The notes under the pieces are model-generated. The model worked only from the letters and a program-made list of their open reading frames with translations, was not told the origin of the DNA and searched no databases. This document shows positions 37,101-45,524 of a DNA stretch of 64,000 nucleotides, piece by piece. Origin of the DNA: Thalassotalea euphylliae (GTDB lineage: Bacteria; Pseudomonadota; Gammaproteobacteria; Enterobacterales; Alteromonadaceae); the NCBI RefSeq assembly GCF_003390395.1, contig NZ_QUOV01000001.1:2480001-2544000 (forward strand), in the 5' to 3' direction. The first letter of the stretch is position 1. Every line of letters starts with the position of its first letter. The position numbers were made by a program, and so were the translations under genes.

Positions 37101-37251
37101 AGTCTTCTAACCAAACTTCTTGCTGTTCGGCTAGTGAAGTAGCAGCGACAGTGAGAGGAAATACAGCGAGCAAAACCTTTTTAAGCGCACTAAATTCTGC
37201 GCGTTTAGAGAACTTCTTATCATTATTATGTTTCATAATTGTCTCGGACAT
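34105..37251 (-). CDS. ExeM/NucH-family secreted nuclease with lamin-tail domain and dockerin-like C-terminus
   Basis: A 1048-residue exported protein. The start is the ATG at 37251, or a second ATG at 37236. A signal peptide (KVLLAVFPLTVAATSLAEQQ) is followed by an N-terminal jelly-roll-like region, a lamin-tail domain (about 230-390: QDLFFSEYVEGSSFNKAVEI, VRESWGANKTL), an OB-like ExeM region and an endonuclease/exonuclease/phosphatase domain (about 680-985: LKIASFNVLNYFNG, FGLMEIENDGFG, VVNHFKSKGG, VGDLNSYGKEDP, ASDHDPVIVTV). The tail has two calcium-loop repeats (DFDGDNDVDINDIRA, DINQDGVVNFTDVRA). Extracellular DNA degradation, as for Shewanella ExeM, is the likely role. Confidence 0.92.
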   Translation of the reverse strand: MSETIMKHNNDKKFSKRAEFSALKKVLLAVFPLTVAATSLAEQQEVWLEDFNDVAIDNKGAIFNTIDMDNVTKWSIDVGNAGLENEFDWFKVTNQQFEGRDIGGDAAWMSETIAISGMTDVSFSMLVSESGTHETSDFVDIFYALDGGDFVRVENWQDKGNASHTLIDDFGSVTVSVALPNANSLQLKVVMANSSGSEYTRLDDVRVVAGEQSGGGEEPEPTPTPVSQDLFFSEYVEGSSFNKAVEIYNPTDATISLADYQFKLYSNGSAQPTSVANLSGEILPGDVLVIGSSQIRDDSELLGYVDVQESAVNFNGDDYFELVKQDQVIDSFGQRGVRESWGANKTLVRKPEVVQGDNIVDDAFDPDQQWLEYDSDTFTFLGSHNSDDDGSGGDGGGSEPPAPADFGQCGDQTTLISTIQGSGDASTLVNQTNIVEAVVTNVLPNLQGFIVQEEQADNDGDETSSEALFVFLNGRSNLPTLGNKVRVQGNVSEFFNRTQLSLTEEHLDCGQGETIEPKAVTLPVADSAAFEALENMLVSLPQSLSVTDTFNLTRFGQFAVSNGRLFIPTNVYAPSSPEAQALAERNSRNKLLVDDKNSQQNPAVVPYPSPSLSYNTPVRLGDKVSGLQGTLDFSFGNYQIQPTAAPVFSPANARSNEVIASASDELKIASFNVLNYFNGNGDGTGFPTPRGADSAEEFERQQTKIVAALAQIDADIFGLMEIENDGFGDNSAIAQLVRELNNQVGASTYDYVALDGDGIGSDAIAVGIIYKPSAVTPVGSAATITTTPFDFGNRQPLAQTFASNVNGDAQESFTFVVNHFKSKGGCGSASGANQDQNDGQGCWNLLRTQAANGLLAWLATNPTGIADEDVLIVGDLNSYGKEDPITAITNAGYSNLLSTKVGPSAYTYSFGGEIGYLDHALASASLTPQVQQVQAWHINADEPRAFDYNEEFKSAEQQAAFYAPTAFRASDHDPVIVTVRLGTQVDGVLGDFDGDNDVDINDIRALLAAIRANNIDLATQDINQDGVVNFTDVRAMYGLCTRARCRAE

Positions 37252-37816
37252 TTTGGGACGTTGATAGCTTGTTTAAGTAAAATTATATGTCTAATCTTTG
37301 CCTAACCGGAGTTTTAAGCAGCCAAATTTTGACCCATAAATGTTAAAATAATGTTACACAAAAATGAAATGAAAAATATTTAACCATATGGTTACATTTT
37401 TAACGACCAAATAATCATCAATTCACGAACAACAAATAATCGACAAAACACCACTTAGTCAAAACCTAACATTTAGTACGCTGTTTTTATTGAATTAATT
37501 TTCCAAAACCTAGAGGTAACTAGAAATTCTTCTCATACCTCAAACACACTAACAATTGAAAAAAACGCAGAGCATAAGTTAGAAAAACTTATCCGTATAA
37601 AAGATAAGGTTTAATTGACCTTGCTCAAAAAGCGCCGTTGCGAAAAATGTCAAAGTAGCTGAAACGTGGTTGCACATAGCAATTAGCTGCAGTGTGCCGC
37701 CACGCGATTTAATTTGAACCAGAGATTAGGTTCATAGAATTTTGGCGGGTAGAACGACGACCTCTTGTAATTCGCCAACAATAAAAAGTTAAACCTGATA
37801 TTTATTGAGGCGAAAC
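37252..37816. other. intergenic region between divergent nuclease and AstE-like genes
   Basis: About 565 bases. AT-rich, with no supported gene. It must contain the promoters of both flanking genes. No clear operator or terminator was found, except a weak imperfect dyad near 37586-37615. Confidence 0.5.
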
Positions 37817-38857
37817 ATGACAATAGACTTTAGCAAAATAGCTTACTTTCAAAATTTAACGGCGGAAGATATTCCAGAAACGCCTTTGGCTTGGCTACAG
37901 TCTCTAGATTCACCCAGCATTATTGATTTCGTTAACAACGAAAACCATCCATGGCGAGTCATTACCACGCTTTTGCAAGGCAACTCGCCATCAGGCTTTT
38001 ATGCCGTGCATCAATTAATCAAAGCAAGCGCGTTCAAAAAACTAAAAATAAACGTTCGTGTTATTGTTGCCTCTGTTGAAGCCGCTCGCCATGAACCAGC
38101 GTTTAGTCATGTTGCATTGCCTGAAGGTAAAAACCTTGACCGTTGTTTTGGTTCAACAAGTCTTAGCCAATATTTTTTGCGTGCCCAAATGCTTGCAGCA
38201 AGCATTCGCCAAGTAAAGCCTATTGCAGTGCTCGATCTTCAAAATAGTCAGGGGTCTAGTCCAGCTTATGCGATGGGTTTAAGACAGAGCCATGATCACT
38301 TAGCACTGGCTTCGCTATTTTGTAGAACACTCGTCGTGTCAGATTTAAGGCTTGGCGCTCTTTTCGAGCAGAATTTTGATTGTCCTGTCGTAAGTGTTCA
38401 ATGTGGCAACCCTGAATTTACTGAAAATAATCATCTCACAGAAACTGCGCTAATCGACTTTATCGAACAGAAAGACTTGAGCCTAAGAGAGCTACCAAGT
38501 GATCTCGCCGTAATTCACGACGCAAAACTGATCAAGCTAAGTGCCAATAAAAGCGTTGCCTATGGGACTGAACCAAGTGACGCCGATATCACCCTCAAAG
38601 ACATGTTAAAACAGTGCAACTTTACTAAACTTGATGGAAAAACGCATATCGGCTGGACAGCCGAACCTGTATCGGAGTTGCTTGAGAGCGAATCGCGAAA
38701 TGAACAAGCGTTAGAGGAATTTCTGGCAATTGAAGACGGCTATATATACTGCCAACCAGGAACGTTTTTATTTTCCATCAATCCACTGTTGCCTCAGCAT
38801 GCCAGCGATAGGCTCTTTTTTGTCGCTAAAGAAGAACTAAAACTCAATAAAAAATAA
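37817..38857 (+). CDS. aspartoacylase/AstE-fold protein lacking zinc and catalytic residues
   Basis: A 346-residue protein from the ATG at 37817 (GAGG 5-9 bases upstream; a TTG 12 bases earlier is less likely). It aligns along its length with the M14-like succinylglutamate desuccinylase/aspartoacylase family. In AstE the zinc is held by H-x-x-E in GIHGNE and by a later His in DLHTAIRGS, and the catalytic Glu lies in TLELGKA. The corresponding positions are Gln54 and Ser57 (TTLLQGNSPSG), Gln142 (VLDLQNSQGSS) and Gln195 (VVSVQCGNPEF). The surrounding framework (NLDRCFG for DMNRMFG) persists. I infer a pseudoenzyme: binding or regulatory, not a hydrolase. Confidence 0.75.
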   Translation: MTIDFSKIAYFQNLTAEDIPETPLAWLQSLDSPSIIDFVNNENHPWRVITTLLQGNSPSGFYAVHQLIKASAFKKLKINVRVIVASVEAARHEPAFSHVALPEGKNLDRCFGSTSLSQYFLRAQMLAASIRQVKPIAVLDLQNSQGSSPAYAMGLRQSHDHLALASLFCRTLVVSDLRLGALFEQNFDCPVVSVQCGNPEFTENNHLTETALIDFIEQKDLSLRELPSDLAVIHDAKLIKLSANKSVAYGTEPSDADITLKDMLKQCNFTKLDGKTHIGWTAEPVSELLESESRNEQALEEFLAIEDGYIYCQPGTFLFSINPLLPQHASDRLFFVAKEELKLNKK

Positions 38858-38884
38858 TCGATAGCTTAGGGCGTGTTGTCAGTA

Positions 38885-38937
38885 AAAGGTTAAAGCTACA
38901 CAGCTAGAAAATACTCGATTAGGTGTAGCTTTAACCC
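38885..38937. terminator. hairpin between convergent genes
   Basis: AAAGGTTAAAGCTACAC (38885-38901) is inverted as GTGTAGCTTTAACCC (38923-38937), with 15 matching bases. It lies between the AstE-like stop (38857) and the receiver-TPR stop (38958), so it is well placed as a bidirectional terminator. The flanking A- and T-runs are short. Confidence 0.6.
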
Positions 38938-38957
38938 TTTCCGGGAATTACCAGAAG

Positions 38958-40598
38958 TTAGTTTAACGTGGCTTGCCACTGGCCTTTTAGTTTATTGACT
39001 GCCTCAAGAGACGACCCGGTAAAGTGGTGGTCGTTTAAAATATTAAAGCCTTGTTCAGCAAGCGCTTGATGTTCATCTTGAAACAAATGATCACGCTTCA
39101 TTGCCAATAACACTTTGAGCATGCTGATCGCTATTTTACTATTTTGCGGCGAAAGTTCTAACGCTTGCATAAGTGATGTAAGGGCTGGTTCTAAACGTTT
39201 CTTTTGGTAATGTTCAACCGCCATTTCGTGCAGCTGGCGTGCGGTAAAAAATATCTCCTGCCGCTCTTTCATTTCCTGTTCAACGTATTTGCTAACCACT
39301 TGGCTTGTTAAGTTCTCGCCAGCAATTTGATTGCTAATCGCTTGCAAAATGGTGATAGCTTCTTCACGCATACCGAGCTCGTGAAATACTTTAACTTTAT
39401 CTAAATTGTCTTCGATATCCGTGCTAGTACGCAACGATAAATGAGTTTCAACTAAACGCTCTGCCAGTTCATTCTGCTTACGAACATTAAGAATACGAGC
39501 TTGTGCAACCAAAAGCTGTTCTTTGAATTCACCGAACTCTTGGTGTTCCTGCAAGCGTTTAATATAACGCTCTGACTCTTGTAGCACTTTTTCACTGCTG
39601 CTATCAGCTAAGGTACAGGCTAAATCAATGCCGGCACGAATCACATTCAGCAATAGTCGCGGCGAGTCATGCACTGAATTTTTAGCATAAGTTGCTATCG
39701 ATTTTGTCGCTTGGTATTGACCTAAGTGATCATGATTTAAACGGGCAAGATCCCAATATTTTTTGTTGCGCTCAATATTGCGCGGTGCAAGTTCACGCGC
39801 CAGTTTTATTTCGTCATATGCCTGCGCGTAATTTTCTTGCTCAATGTAATACTGTGCAAGCATATCATGGGTAGCAAAACGGGTATCAGGCTTGCCAGTT
39901 AGCTCAGCCAGCAACTGTTGAATCTCATCAATTCGCCCTTGTTTTAGCAATGCTTTAACATAGCCCAAGTACACCCATGAATATTGGTAGGTATTCAAAA
40001 GCTCCTTAAAAAAGCGTTCTGCTTCTGAAAATTCTCGAAGCTGTAAGAAAGAATCGCCCTTCATTCGTAAAATACTAGGGAAATATTTTTCTAAACTAGC
40101 GTCCAGTAAATAACGGTCAGCGTAATAAATAGCCTTTGAACTGTTTTTATTATCAACGGCTTGATAGATATTAAATAGCTTGCGCTTAATTTGCAGTGCG
40201 TAGGTTAAACGTTTTTTAACATTGCTAGCCGACAAGGGTTTCACCCAGAAATCATCTGGTTGTAACTCAACTATAGAATTAACAAGGGTTTCGCTGGTTT
40301 CAGCGCTCAGGAATATTAATACCGTGCTTTTCTTTACAAAACCGCGAAACTTTAGTTCTTCTAACAGATGAAAACCGTCTTTATCGCTTTGCACATTGAA
40401 TGAACAAATCACAATATGAAAATGCATTTCTTCACACAAACGCAAGCCATAATAGGCGTTTTGCGCGCAGCGAATTTCTTTTATGCCTAGCTCGTATAGA
40501 GCGTCAGTGAGTAAGCCATGAACCAGTGTATTATCTTCTATGATAAGTACATTTAGCTGGTCAAAGTGCTCCAATGCGTTTTTTAACTCTTTATCCAA
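38958..40598 (-). CDS. receiver-like domain protein with TPR repeats, phosphoacceptor Asp replaced by Ser
   Basis: A 546-residue protein. The N-terminal receiver domain (about residues 14-135) keeps the acidic pair Glu21-Asp22 (VLIIEDNTLVH), the Ser in FLSAET and Lys in WVKPLS, but the phosphoacceptor position reads Ser66 (HIVICSFNVQ). The remainder is helical TPR-like repeats (about 150-520: YLGYVKALLKQGRIDEIQQL, YIEQENYAQAYDEIKLAREL, YQKKRLEPALTSLMQALELS). Such receiver-TPR proteins occur in Vibrio/Shewanella-type bacteria. Phosphorylation-independent signalling is inferred. Convergent with the AstE-like gene. Confidence 0.88.
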   Translation of the reverse strand: MDKELKNALEHFDQLNVLIIEDNTLVHGLLTDALYELGIKEIRCAQNAYYGLRLCEEMHFHIVICSFNVQSDKDGFHLLEELKFRGFVKKSTVLIFLSAETSETLVNSIVELQPDDFWVKPLSASNVKKRLTYALQIKRKLFNIYQAVDNKNSSKAIYYADRYLLDASLEKYFPSILRMKGDSFLQLREFSEAERFFKELLNTYQYSWVYLGYVKALLKQGRIDEIQQLLAELTGKPDTRFATHDMLAQYYIEQENYAQAYDEIKLARELAPRNIERNKKYWDLARLNHDHLGQYQATKSIATYAKNSVHDSPRLLLNVIRAGIDLACTLADSSSEKVLQESERYIKRLQEHQEFGEFKEQLLVAQARILNVRKQNELAERLVETHLSLRTSTDIEDNLDKVKVFHELGMREEAITILQAISNQIAGENLTSQVVSKYVEQEMKERQEIFFTARQLHEMAVEHYQKKRLEPALTSLMQALELSPQNSKIAISMLKVLLAMKRDHLFQDEHQALAEQGFNILNDHHFTGSSLEAVNKLKGQWQATLN

Positions 40599-40914
40599 AA
40601 TTACGGCTCGTTTGAATGACTGTTTTGTTCAGGGGAAATTTTTATAGCGACACTATAGTAACAAACTCGCTAACTACTTGCTGATTAACATCAAATTTAT
40701 ATTGCATTTAACACTTAACCTACATAGAATTCACGCCCTTTTTACAATCGTCTATTATTCACACTAACAACATTAAGTTCAGTTAGTAGCAGTGATTGCC
40801 CAGTGAAGGGCATAATAAAAATACTGGAATCACTCTAATCGTGGGGATTCTATGAATAACATAAATAAACTATTTAGCTAACTCGTTGTAGCTTTATTTA
40901 TCGAAAGCATTGTA

Positions 40915-42315
40915 TTGGGCTTTGTATACCAGTCATTTCTTTCTGCCTTTTTAATTGGCTTACCAGCGATGTTAGTTCCACTGTACTTTTTAAACAGCGC
41001 GCCTAATTCAGCATTAACAAGGCATGTTTGTGCTATGGCAGTTATGATTTTTGCCGCGCTACACATCCACCAAACTTATGGCTTGATTGAAGTCCACTTT
41101 GAAATCTTTATTTTGATGGCTTTCCTGATCGCGTTCCAAGATTGGCGTATTTTTATTACGGCTATTAGTTGTGTAGCTATTCATCATTTTGCGTTTTACT
41201 TTATGCAGTCAAGCAATGCTGGTGTGTATATTTTTGACGAAGACAGGCTTGCCTTTACAACCGTCTTGATTCATGCGGTTTATGCCATAACCGAAGCTTT
41301 CATTGCAGGTTATATGGCAAAATCAATGGCCAAAGAAAGTGCCACAGGCCATGAACTTTGCGACGTAACGGAAAAGCTGACAGCAGATGAGCAAGCGATT
41401 GATTTATCAATGCACACCAGTGGTAATAACAAAACACTGGCAAGCTTTAATGGCTTATTAAAAGTGATATCTGAACTTATCAGCCACGCACAAATGCAAG
41501 TGATGGAGCTAACTCAGAATGCCAGTAATTTAGTGAGCGCAAAGAAAGAATTGGAACAATCGTCACGCCAACGCCAACAAGAAACTGAGATGATCGCCAC
41601 TGCTGCAGAAGAAATGGCTGTTACCGTGCAATCAATTGCTCAAGAGAGCAACCAGCTAAGCGATCAAATGCAGTCTGCTAACGCTAGTACGCAATCCACT
41701 AACGACGATATTTCTGGTATCAACCAACAAACTGAAGCATTAACCACTGCTCTGCAACAAACCAATGATCACGTTGTTGAATTGGCAAACTCAACAGAAG
41801 CGATTGCAACGGTGTTGTCAGAAATCACGGGGATTGCTGATCAAACCAACCTGCTAGCACTTAACGCAGCGATTGAAGCGGCACGTGCCGGTGAACAAGG
41901 TCGCGGCTTCGCAGTAGTTGCTGATGAAGTGCGTGCCTTAGCTAATCGCACCAAAGAAAGTACCGACAAAATCAGTGAAACACTTAACTTGCTCAAAGGC
42001 TATTCACAGTCAACCACTGACGCGATGGCTTCAAGTATAGATATCGTCCAATCAGTCATTGATAAAACTCATACTGCGCGCGACCAAATCGCGGAAGTTG
42101 CCAACATGGTTGAGCAAGCCAGTGCGATATCAATGAGTGTTGCTGCAGCCGTGGAAGAGCAATCATCAACAACTGATGGTATTGCGCAAAGTGCTGAAAC
42201 CCTGCGTGCAACCGCACAACAAGATCAGGAAAAAATTCTGCTACTAGCGAACGAAGCGCTATCTGTTGACCATGTGGCTAAGTCACTGGCTGACTGCATC
42301 ACGCGCTTTAAGTAA
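40915..42315 (+). CDS. methyl-accepting chemotaxis protein, possibly truncated by an upstream in-frame stop
   Basis: 466 residues from the TTG at 40915. Four or five membrane helices (to about residue 140) form the sensor module, followed by the signalling domain with the conserved tip ([20 protein letters not shown]) and [13 protein letters not shown]. An ATG at 40852, with GGGG 5-8 bases upstream, is in the same frame and reads MNNINKLFS, then TAA (40879-40881), then [14 protein letters not shown], which looks like the rest of the first membrane helix. So the natural start appears to be 40852 and codon 10 is a stop. The downstream TTG may give a shortened receptor; otherwise this is a recent pseudogene or sequence error. 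Confidence 0.75.
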   Translation: MGFVYQSFLSAFLIGLPAMLVPLYFLNSAPNSALTRHVCAMAVMIFAALHIHQTYGLIEVHFEIFILMAFLIAFQDWRIFITAISCVAIHHFAFYFMQSSNAGVYIFDEDRLAFTTVLIHAVYAITEAFIAGYMAKSMAKESATGHELCDVTEKLTADEQAIDLSMHTSGNNKTLASFNGLLKVISELISHAQMQVMELTQNASNLVSAKKELEQSSRQRQQETEMIATAAEEMAVTVQSIAQESNQLSDQMQSANASTQSTNDDISGINQQTEALTTALQQTNDHVVELANSTEAIATVLSEITGIADQTNLLALNAAIEAARAGEQGRGFAVVADEVRALANRTKESTDKISETLNLLKGYSQSTTDAMASSIDIVQSVIDKTHTARDQIAEVANMVEQASAISMSVAAAVEEQSSTTDGIAQSAETLRATAQQDQEKILLLANEALSVDHVAKSLADCITRFK

Positions 42316-42384
42316 ACGCTGGTGTTAACAAAGGCTCAGTGCAGGTCAAGTGATTAGGTTTGCAAACAAGGCTTTTAGCAAAAA

Positions 42385-42894
42385 GTGACCATTAAAAAAC
42401 GTCAGATAATCATAGTGATAAGCTGGGTGCTTATCACTATGATCAGCTTCGCGTACTTGATCAACCAGCGAGTGGTAGAGTTTGACCCAAATCGTTCCTT
42501 AGTCGCCCTATCCCATCAAGAAGTGTTAGCTAACTGGCAGAAAGCACCTGAGTTTAATGCAAGTGAACGTGCCATCGTTCACTTCAAGCAAGAGGGCTGT
42601 CACTGCAATGCGGTTAGCGAACGGCACATTAATGCCATTAACAAACAAGCGCTAAGTGACAACTTTGCCATTGAGCAGCTAACACTTAAAGGGCAACTTC
42701 AAGCCCTTGTACCATCAACACCCGCAGTAGCAATTATTGATAAAGGACAGTTGGTGTACTTTGGGCCTTATGGCGAAGGTATCGCATGTTCGCAAACCAA
42801 TGGCTTTGCCCAAACGGTGTTGAGCAATCTACAAAAAGGCTATGCCGCGAATCTAGTTGTCAGTGATGCTAAAGGCTGTTATTGCCAAACCTAA
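42385..42894 (+). CDS. DUF6436-like thioredoxin-fold membrane-anchored protein
   Basis: A 169-residue protein starting at GTG 42385 (weak ribosome site). One N-terminal membrane helix (residues 8-26, IIIVISWVLITMISFAYLI) places the rest in the periplasm. AIVHFKQEGCHCNAVSERHI resembles a thioredoxin-like strand followed by a C-x-C motif, and VPSTPAVAIIDKGQLVYFGP matches the cis-Pro strand. GEGIACSQTNGF and a CYC C-terminus add further Cys. The DUF6436 name is from memory and less certain than the fold. Confidence 0.65.
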   Translation: MTIKKRQIIIVISWVLITMISFAYLINQRVVEFDPNRSLVALSHQEVLANWQKAPEFNASERAIVHFKQEGCHCNAVSERHINAINKQALSDNFAIEQLTLKGQLQALVPSTPAVAIIDKGQLVYFGPYGEGIACSQTNGFAQTVLSNLQKGYAANLVVSDAKGCYCQT

Positions 42895-43279
42895 ACGCAA
42901 GCTCGGCATCATAGCTAAAGTATTGGCTTTTAATTGTTTGAGAAGTGCATCGCTGAATTAAAGCAAATACAGGTTCCAAATCTTCATAAGGCTCAGGCAG
43001 CCAGCACTTTGCTTTAAAGTCATCATATACTTGGCGAAATGGTGTTAGCGATAGCTCGCTTTCATCGACCATAATTTGTGAAAAGTCTTCTGATTTAATC
43101 ACAATATAGAGCAAGTCTACCTTGTCACTTTGCTCAACAAAAACAGAGTCCCAAAAGTAGCCTTTTTGTGACATTTCATCACGAGGGTGCTTAATATTTT
43201 CTCGCATATAAGCCACTAACCTATCTAAATCTGCTTTCGATCCCGCTTTCAGCTTTATTTTTAATAGCTTAGATTCCAC
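42869..43279 (-). CDS. DUF6176-like small protein
   Basis: A 136-residue protein starting at GTG 43279. The N-terminal half (LLKIKLKAGSKADLDRLVAY, then SVFVEQSDKVDLLYIVIKSEDF) resembles the DUF6176 ferredoxin-like fold. Function unknown. It overlaps the upstream TM-protein gene (stop at 43269) by 11 bases and its 3' end overlaps the 3' end of the convergent gene at 42385 by 26 bases. Confidence 0.7.
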   Translation of the reverse strand: MESKLLKIKLKAGSKADLDRLVAYMRENIKHPRDEMSQKGYFWDSVFVEQSDKVDLLYIVIKSEDFSQIMVDESELSLTPFRQVYDDFKAKCWLPEPYEDLEPVFALIQRCTSQTIKSQYFSYDAELAFRFGNNSL

Positions 43280-43541
43280 CGCTCTTGCTCAATATTTTGC
43301 GAACTAACTTAGACACATAAAACGCAACCGTAACGCCGATAAAGAAATACAGGGCAACGAGGTAAGTGTGATAGCTTGCCACATAGATCTCTTGATTAGC
43401 TAATAGACACTGCCCTGTTTCATAACTAAAGGCACCGCCTTTATTCAAACAATCATCTACGATTGTAAAATTAACGAGGAGAGCGATCACGATCACGCTG
43501 GCGATCACGCCAATAAAATGGGGAATAGTGTTTTTATTCAT
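43269..43541 (-). CDS. small two-TM hypothetical protein
   Basis: A 90-residue protein with two hydrophobic helices: residues 8-27 (HFIGVIASVIVIALLVNFTI) and 58-80 (YHTYLVALYFFIGVTVAFYV). Between them is a short loop with two Cys (DDCLNKGG...TGQCLLAN). Not recognised. It overlaps the DUF6176-like gene and is probably co-transcribed with it. ATG at 43541. Confidence 0.65.
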   Translation of the reverse strand: MNKNTIPHFIGVIASVIVIALLVNFTIVDDCLNKGGAFSYETGQCLLANQEIYVASYHTYLVALYFFIGVTVAFYVSKLVRKILSKSGGI

Positions 43542-43609
43542 AAAGTCGAAAATTACTGGTTTACTTAAACGAAGGTACTACAATTTTTACTTGAGCTAAA
43601 CAGTGATGA

Positions 43610-43831
43610 TTAATCGATGGTAGCGTTTTTATCAGCAATATCGCGACCCTGTAATACAAGATAATAGAAAGCGAAATAACCTAACCAAGAAGCAACAAAC
43701 GCTGATAAAAACCATATTAATTTATCTGCGCCTCGCGCTCTTTTGGACATCAACGCCAGCACCCAAGGAGCAACTGTTAACAAGAGCAACAGAACAAAAA
43801 TGATAATTGGCGAAATAATTAATTCACCCAA
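43610..43831 (-). CDS. small two-TM hypothetical protein
   Basis: A 73-residue protein: helices at residues 5-27 (IISPIIIFVLLLLLTVAPWV) and 39-60 (IWFLSAFVASWLGYFAFYYL), joined by a basic loop (SKRARGADK). The layout resembles phospholipase-D-nuclease N-terminal-like small membrane proteins, but the match is weak. It starts 20 bases from the MITE at 43852, so the element lies in its promoter region. Confidence 0.6.
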   Translation of the reverse strand: MGELIISPIIIFVLLLLLTVAPWVLALMSKRARGADKLIWFLSAFVASWLGYFAFYYLVLQGRDIADKNATID

Positions 43832-43851
43832 GATAAATTCCTTTTTACTTA

Positions 43852-44176
43852 GGGCGTGTTGATCTTTCGAGATTGAATTTTGTTCAATCTAAACGCTTTC
43901 TGATCGCGGTGCTCGCTTTGTCGCATAGTCGTTCTCGGCTTTATCTCCTGAGTCGCTCTACCTCCTGCATCCATGCAGTCGTATGTAAAATGCGAGCAAC
44001 AATGAGCAGGAAGCGTTTAGATGAACACCATCTATTAAAACAAAAGGGCAGCGTCTGTTTGAATTTTCTACTGTGTTGGCACTTATTTATGGAGAATGAC
44101 TACACTGCACAAGTGCCGCCTTGTATAAAACCCAAACAGACTGCTGCAAAAACAACCCTGAAAGATCAACACGCCC
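43852..44176. mobile_element. MITE-like non-coding element, copy 1
   Basis: 325 bp with perfect 17-bp terminal inverted repeats (GGGCGTGTTGATCTTTC, 43852-43868 and 44160-44176), flanked on both sides by TA, a possible target duplication. It is strongly internally palindromic: GATTGAA/TTCAATC (43871-43889), TCTAAACGCTT/AAGCGTTTAGA (43888-43898 and 44011-44021), GCAGCG-TCTGTTT with its bulged complement (44048-44060 and 44134-44147), and GGCACTT/AAGTGCC (44078-44084 and 44111-44117). No transposase is encoded. A second copy is at 58489-58813. Confidence 0.85.
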
Positions 44177-44252
44177 TAATTTTTAATTCATTTTATATTT
44201 CACCTAATAGCTGTAAAGCACACAGATGAATAGTGTCCCAGCATATCGCCCA

Positions 44253-45428
44253 CTAGGCTGACTGTAAACCGTATTTGCTTACCAAGGTTTCCTGTTTACT
44301 TGGCAAAATATTGATCTCCTCTAATTTTTGCCCTGTGATGGCAACCAAGCGTTTATCCATCACCTTAAACCACAGCCACGGAATAAAAGCGACAATATAC
44401 ATACCAAAATAACCGTTGGGCAGTGAGGGTAAATCTTCAAAATGTCTTAGTGACTGATAGCTGCGCGCGGCATTGGCATGATGGTCTGAATGCCTCTGTA
44501 AATGAAACAACGCCCAGTTTGAAAAAATATGATTACTGTTCCAACTGTGTTTCGGTTGCGGCTTTTCATAACGACCCGAAGCCAACTTTTTACGTTTAAG
44601 ACCATAGTGCTCAATATAATTTGCCGTTGTTAATTGCCACATTGACCAAAATGCAGCGATTAACAAATAAGGGATGACTGAAACACCTAGCCAAACCGCC
44701 ATCGCCAAATAACAGCTGATGGTCATCAGCATGGTTTGAATAAACTCATTTTTCAGCGTCCAAGGTGATAGCCCTTTTTTAATCAACCGCTCATGCTCAA
44801 CACGATAAGCACGTAAAAAGCCACCTGGTAATTCTCTAAGTGCAAACCGATAAATACTCTCGCCCATTTTTGCCGAAGCTGGATCTTCAGGCGTCGCCAC
44901 GTGTTTGTGATGACCGCGATTATGCTCAATAAAAAAATGACCATACGCCGCCGGCGCCAACACGATTTTCGACATCCACCGATCGAACTTGTAACGCTTG
45001 TGCCCTAATTCGTGGCCTATGTTTAAGCCATGACCGCCAATATAGCCAGAGAGCAAAGCCGCTGCTAAATAGCCGGAGGGTGATAGCTCATGATGCGCAA
45101 CAAACCAACCTAAAAAAATAAAGGTGGCGATAACGAGTGGCACGTGCAGCAAGGTGATAATGCGATAATAATTATCAGCTTCAAGCTTGGGTATTACTGA
45201 CTCTGGAGGGTTACTGGTATCTTCTCCCATGAGAAAATCCATTAATGGAAAAGCAAGATACCAAATAGGCAAGAAAACCCATAAATACCACTCACTTTCA
45301 TAGCGCAAAAATAGCAAGGGACCAACCACCGCAATAAGCGGTGTTAGCAAGGAAAGTAACCACATATAGCGTTTTTTATCGATATACACTTCGCCGTTAT
45401 CGGCAACAAAAGTGTGTCTAAGGTTCAT
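44253..45428 (-). CDS. alkB: alkane 1-monooxygenase, integral-membrane di-iron type
   Basis: A 391-residue membrane enzyme with six predicted helices, the terminal hydroxylase for medium-chain n-alkanes. The conserved His clusters are all present: HELGHK (His139, His143), EHNRGHHKH (His169, His173, His174), NYIEHYGL (His274) and LQRHSDHHA (His313, His316, His317). It needs rubredoxin and rubredoxin reductase, which are not adjacent. The regulator gene (AraC type) is divergent, 174 bases away. ATG at 45428. The MITE copy lies beyond its 3' end. Confidence 0.97.
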   Translation of the reverse strand: MNLRHTFVADNGEVYIDKKRYMWLLSLLTPLIAVVGPLLFLRYESEWYLWVFLPIWYLAFPLMDFLMGEDTSNPPESVIPKLEADNYYRIITLLHVPLVIATFIFLGWFVAHHELSPSGYLAAALLSGYIGGHGLNIGHELGHKRYKFDRWMSKIVLAPAAYGHFFIEHNRGHHKHVATPEDPASAKMGESIYRFALRELPGGFLRAYRVEHERLIKKGLSPWTLKNEFIQTMLMTISCYLAMAVWLGVSVIPYLLIAAFWSMWQLTTANYIEHYGLKRKKLASGRYEKPQPKHSWNSNHIFSNWALFHLQRHSDHHANAARSYQSLRHFEDLPSLPNGYFGMYIVAFIPWLWFKVMDKRLVAITGQKLEEINILPSKQETLVSKYGLQSA

Positions 45429-45524
45429 ACCCTACTCTCTTATCGAGTTATTTTTATCATTGCACTATAAAACACCATTTCTGCTCACAAAATAACCGTT
45501 GAAATTCACGCGTAATCGTCATAT

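Noticed and set aside
43873..44229. 118-codon plus-strand frame
   Set aside because: Lies almost wholly inside MITE copy 1 and is an accident of the repeat; copy 2 does not preserve it.
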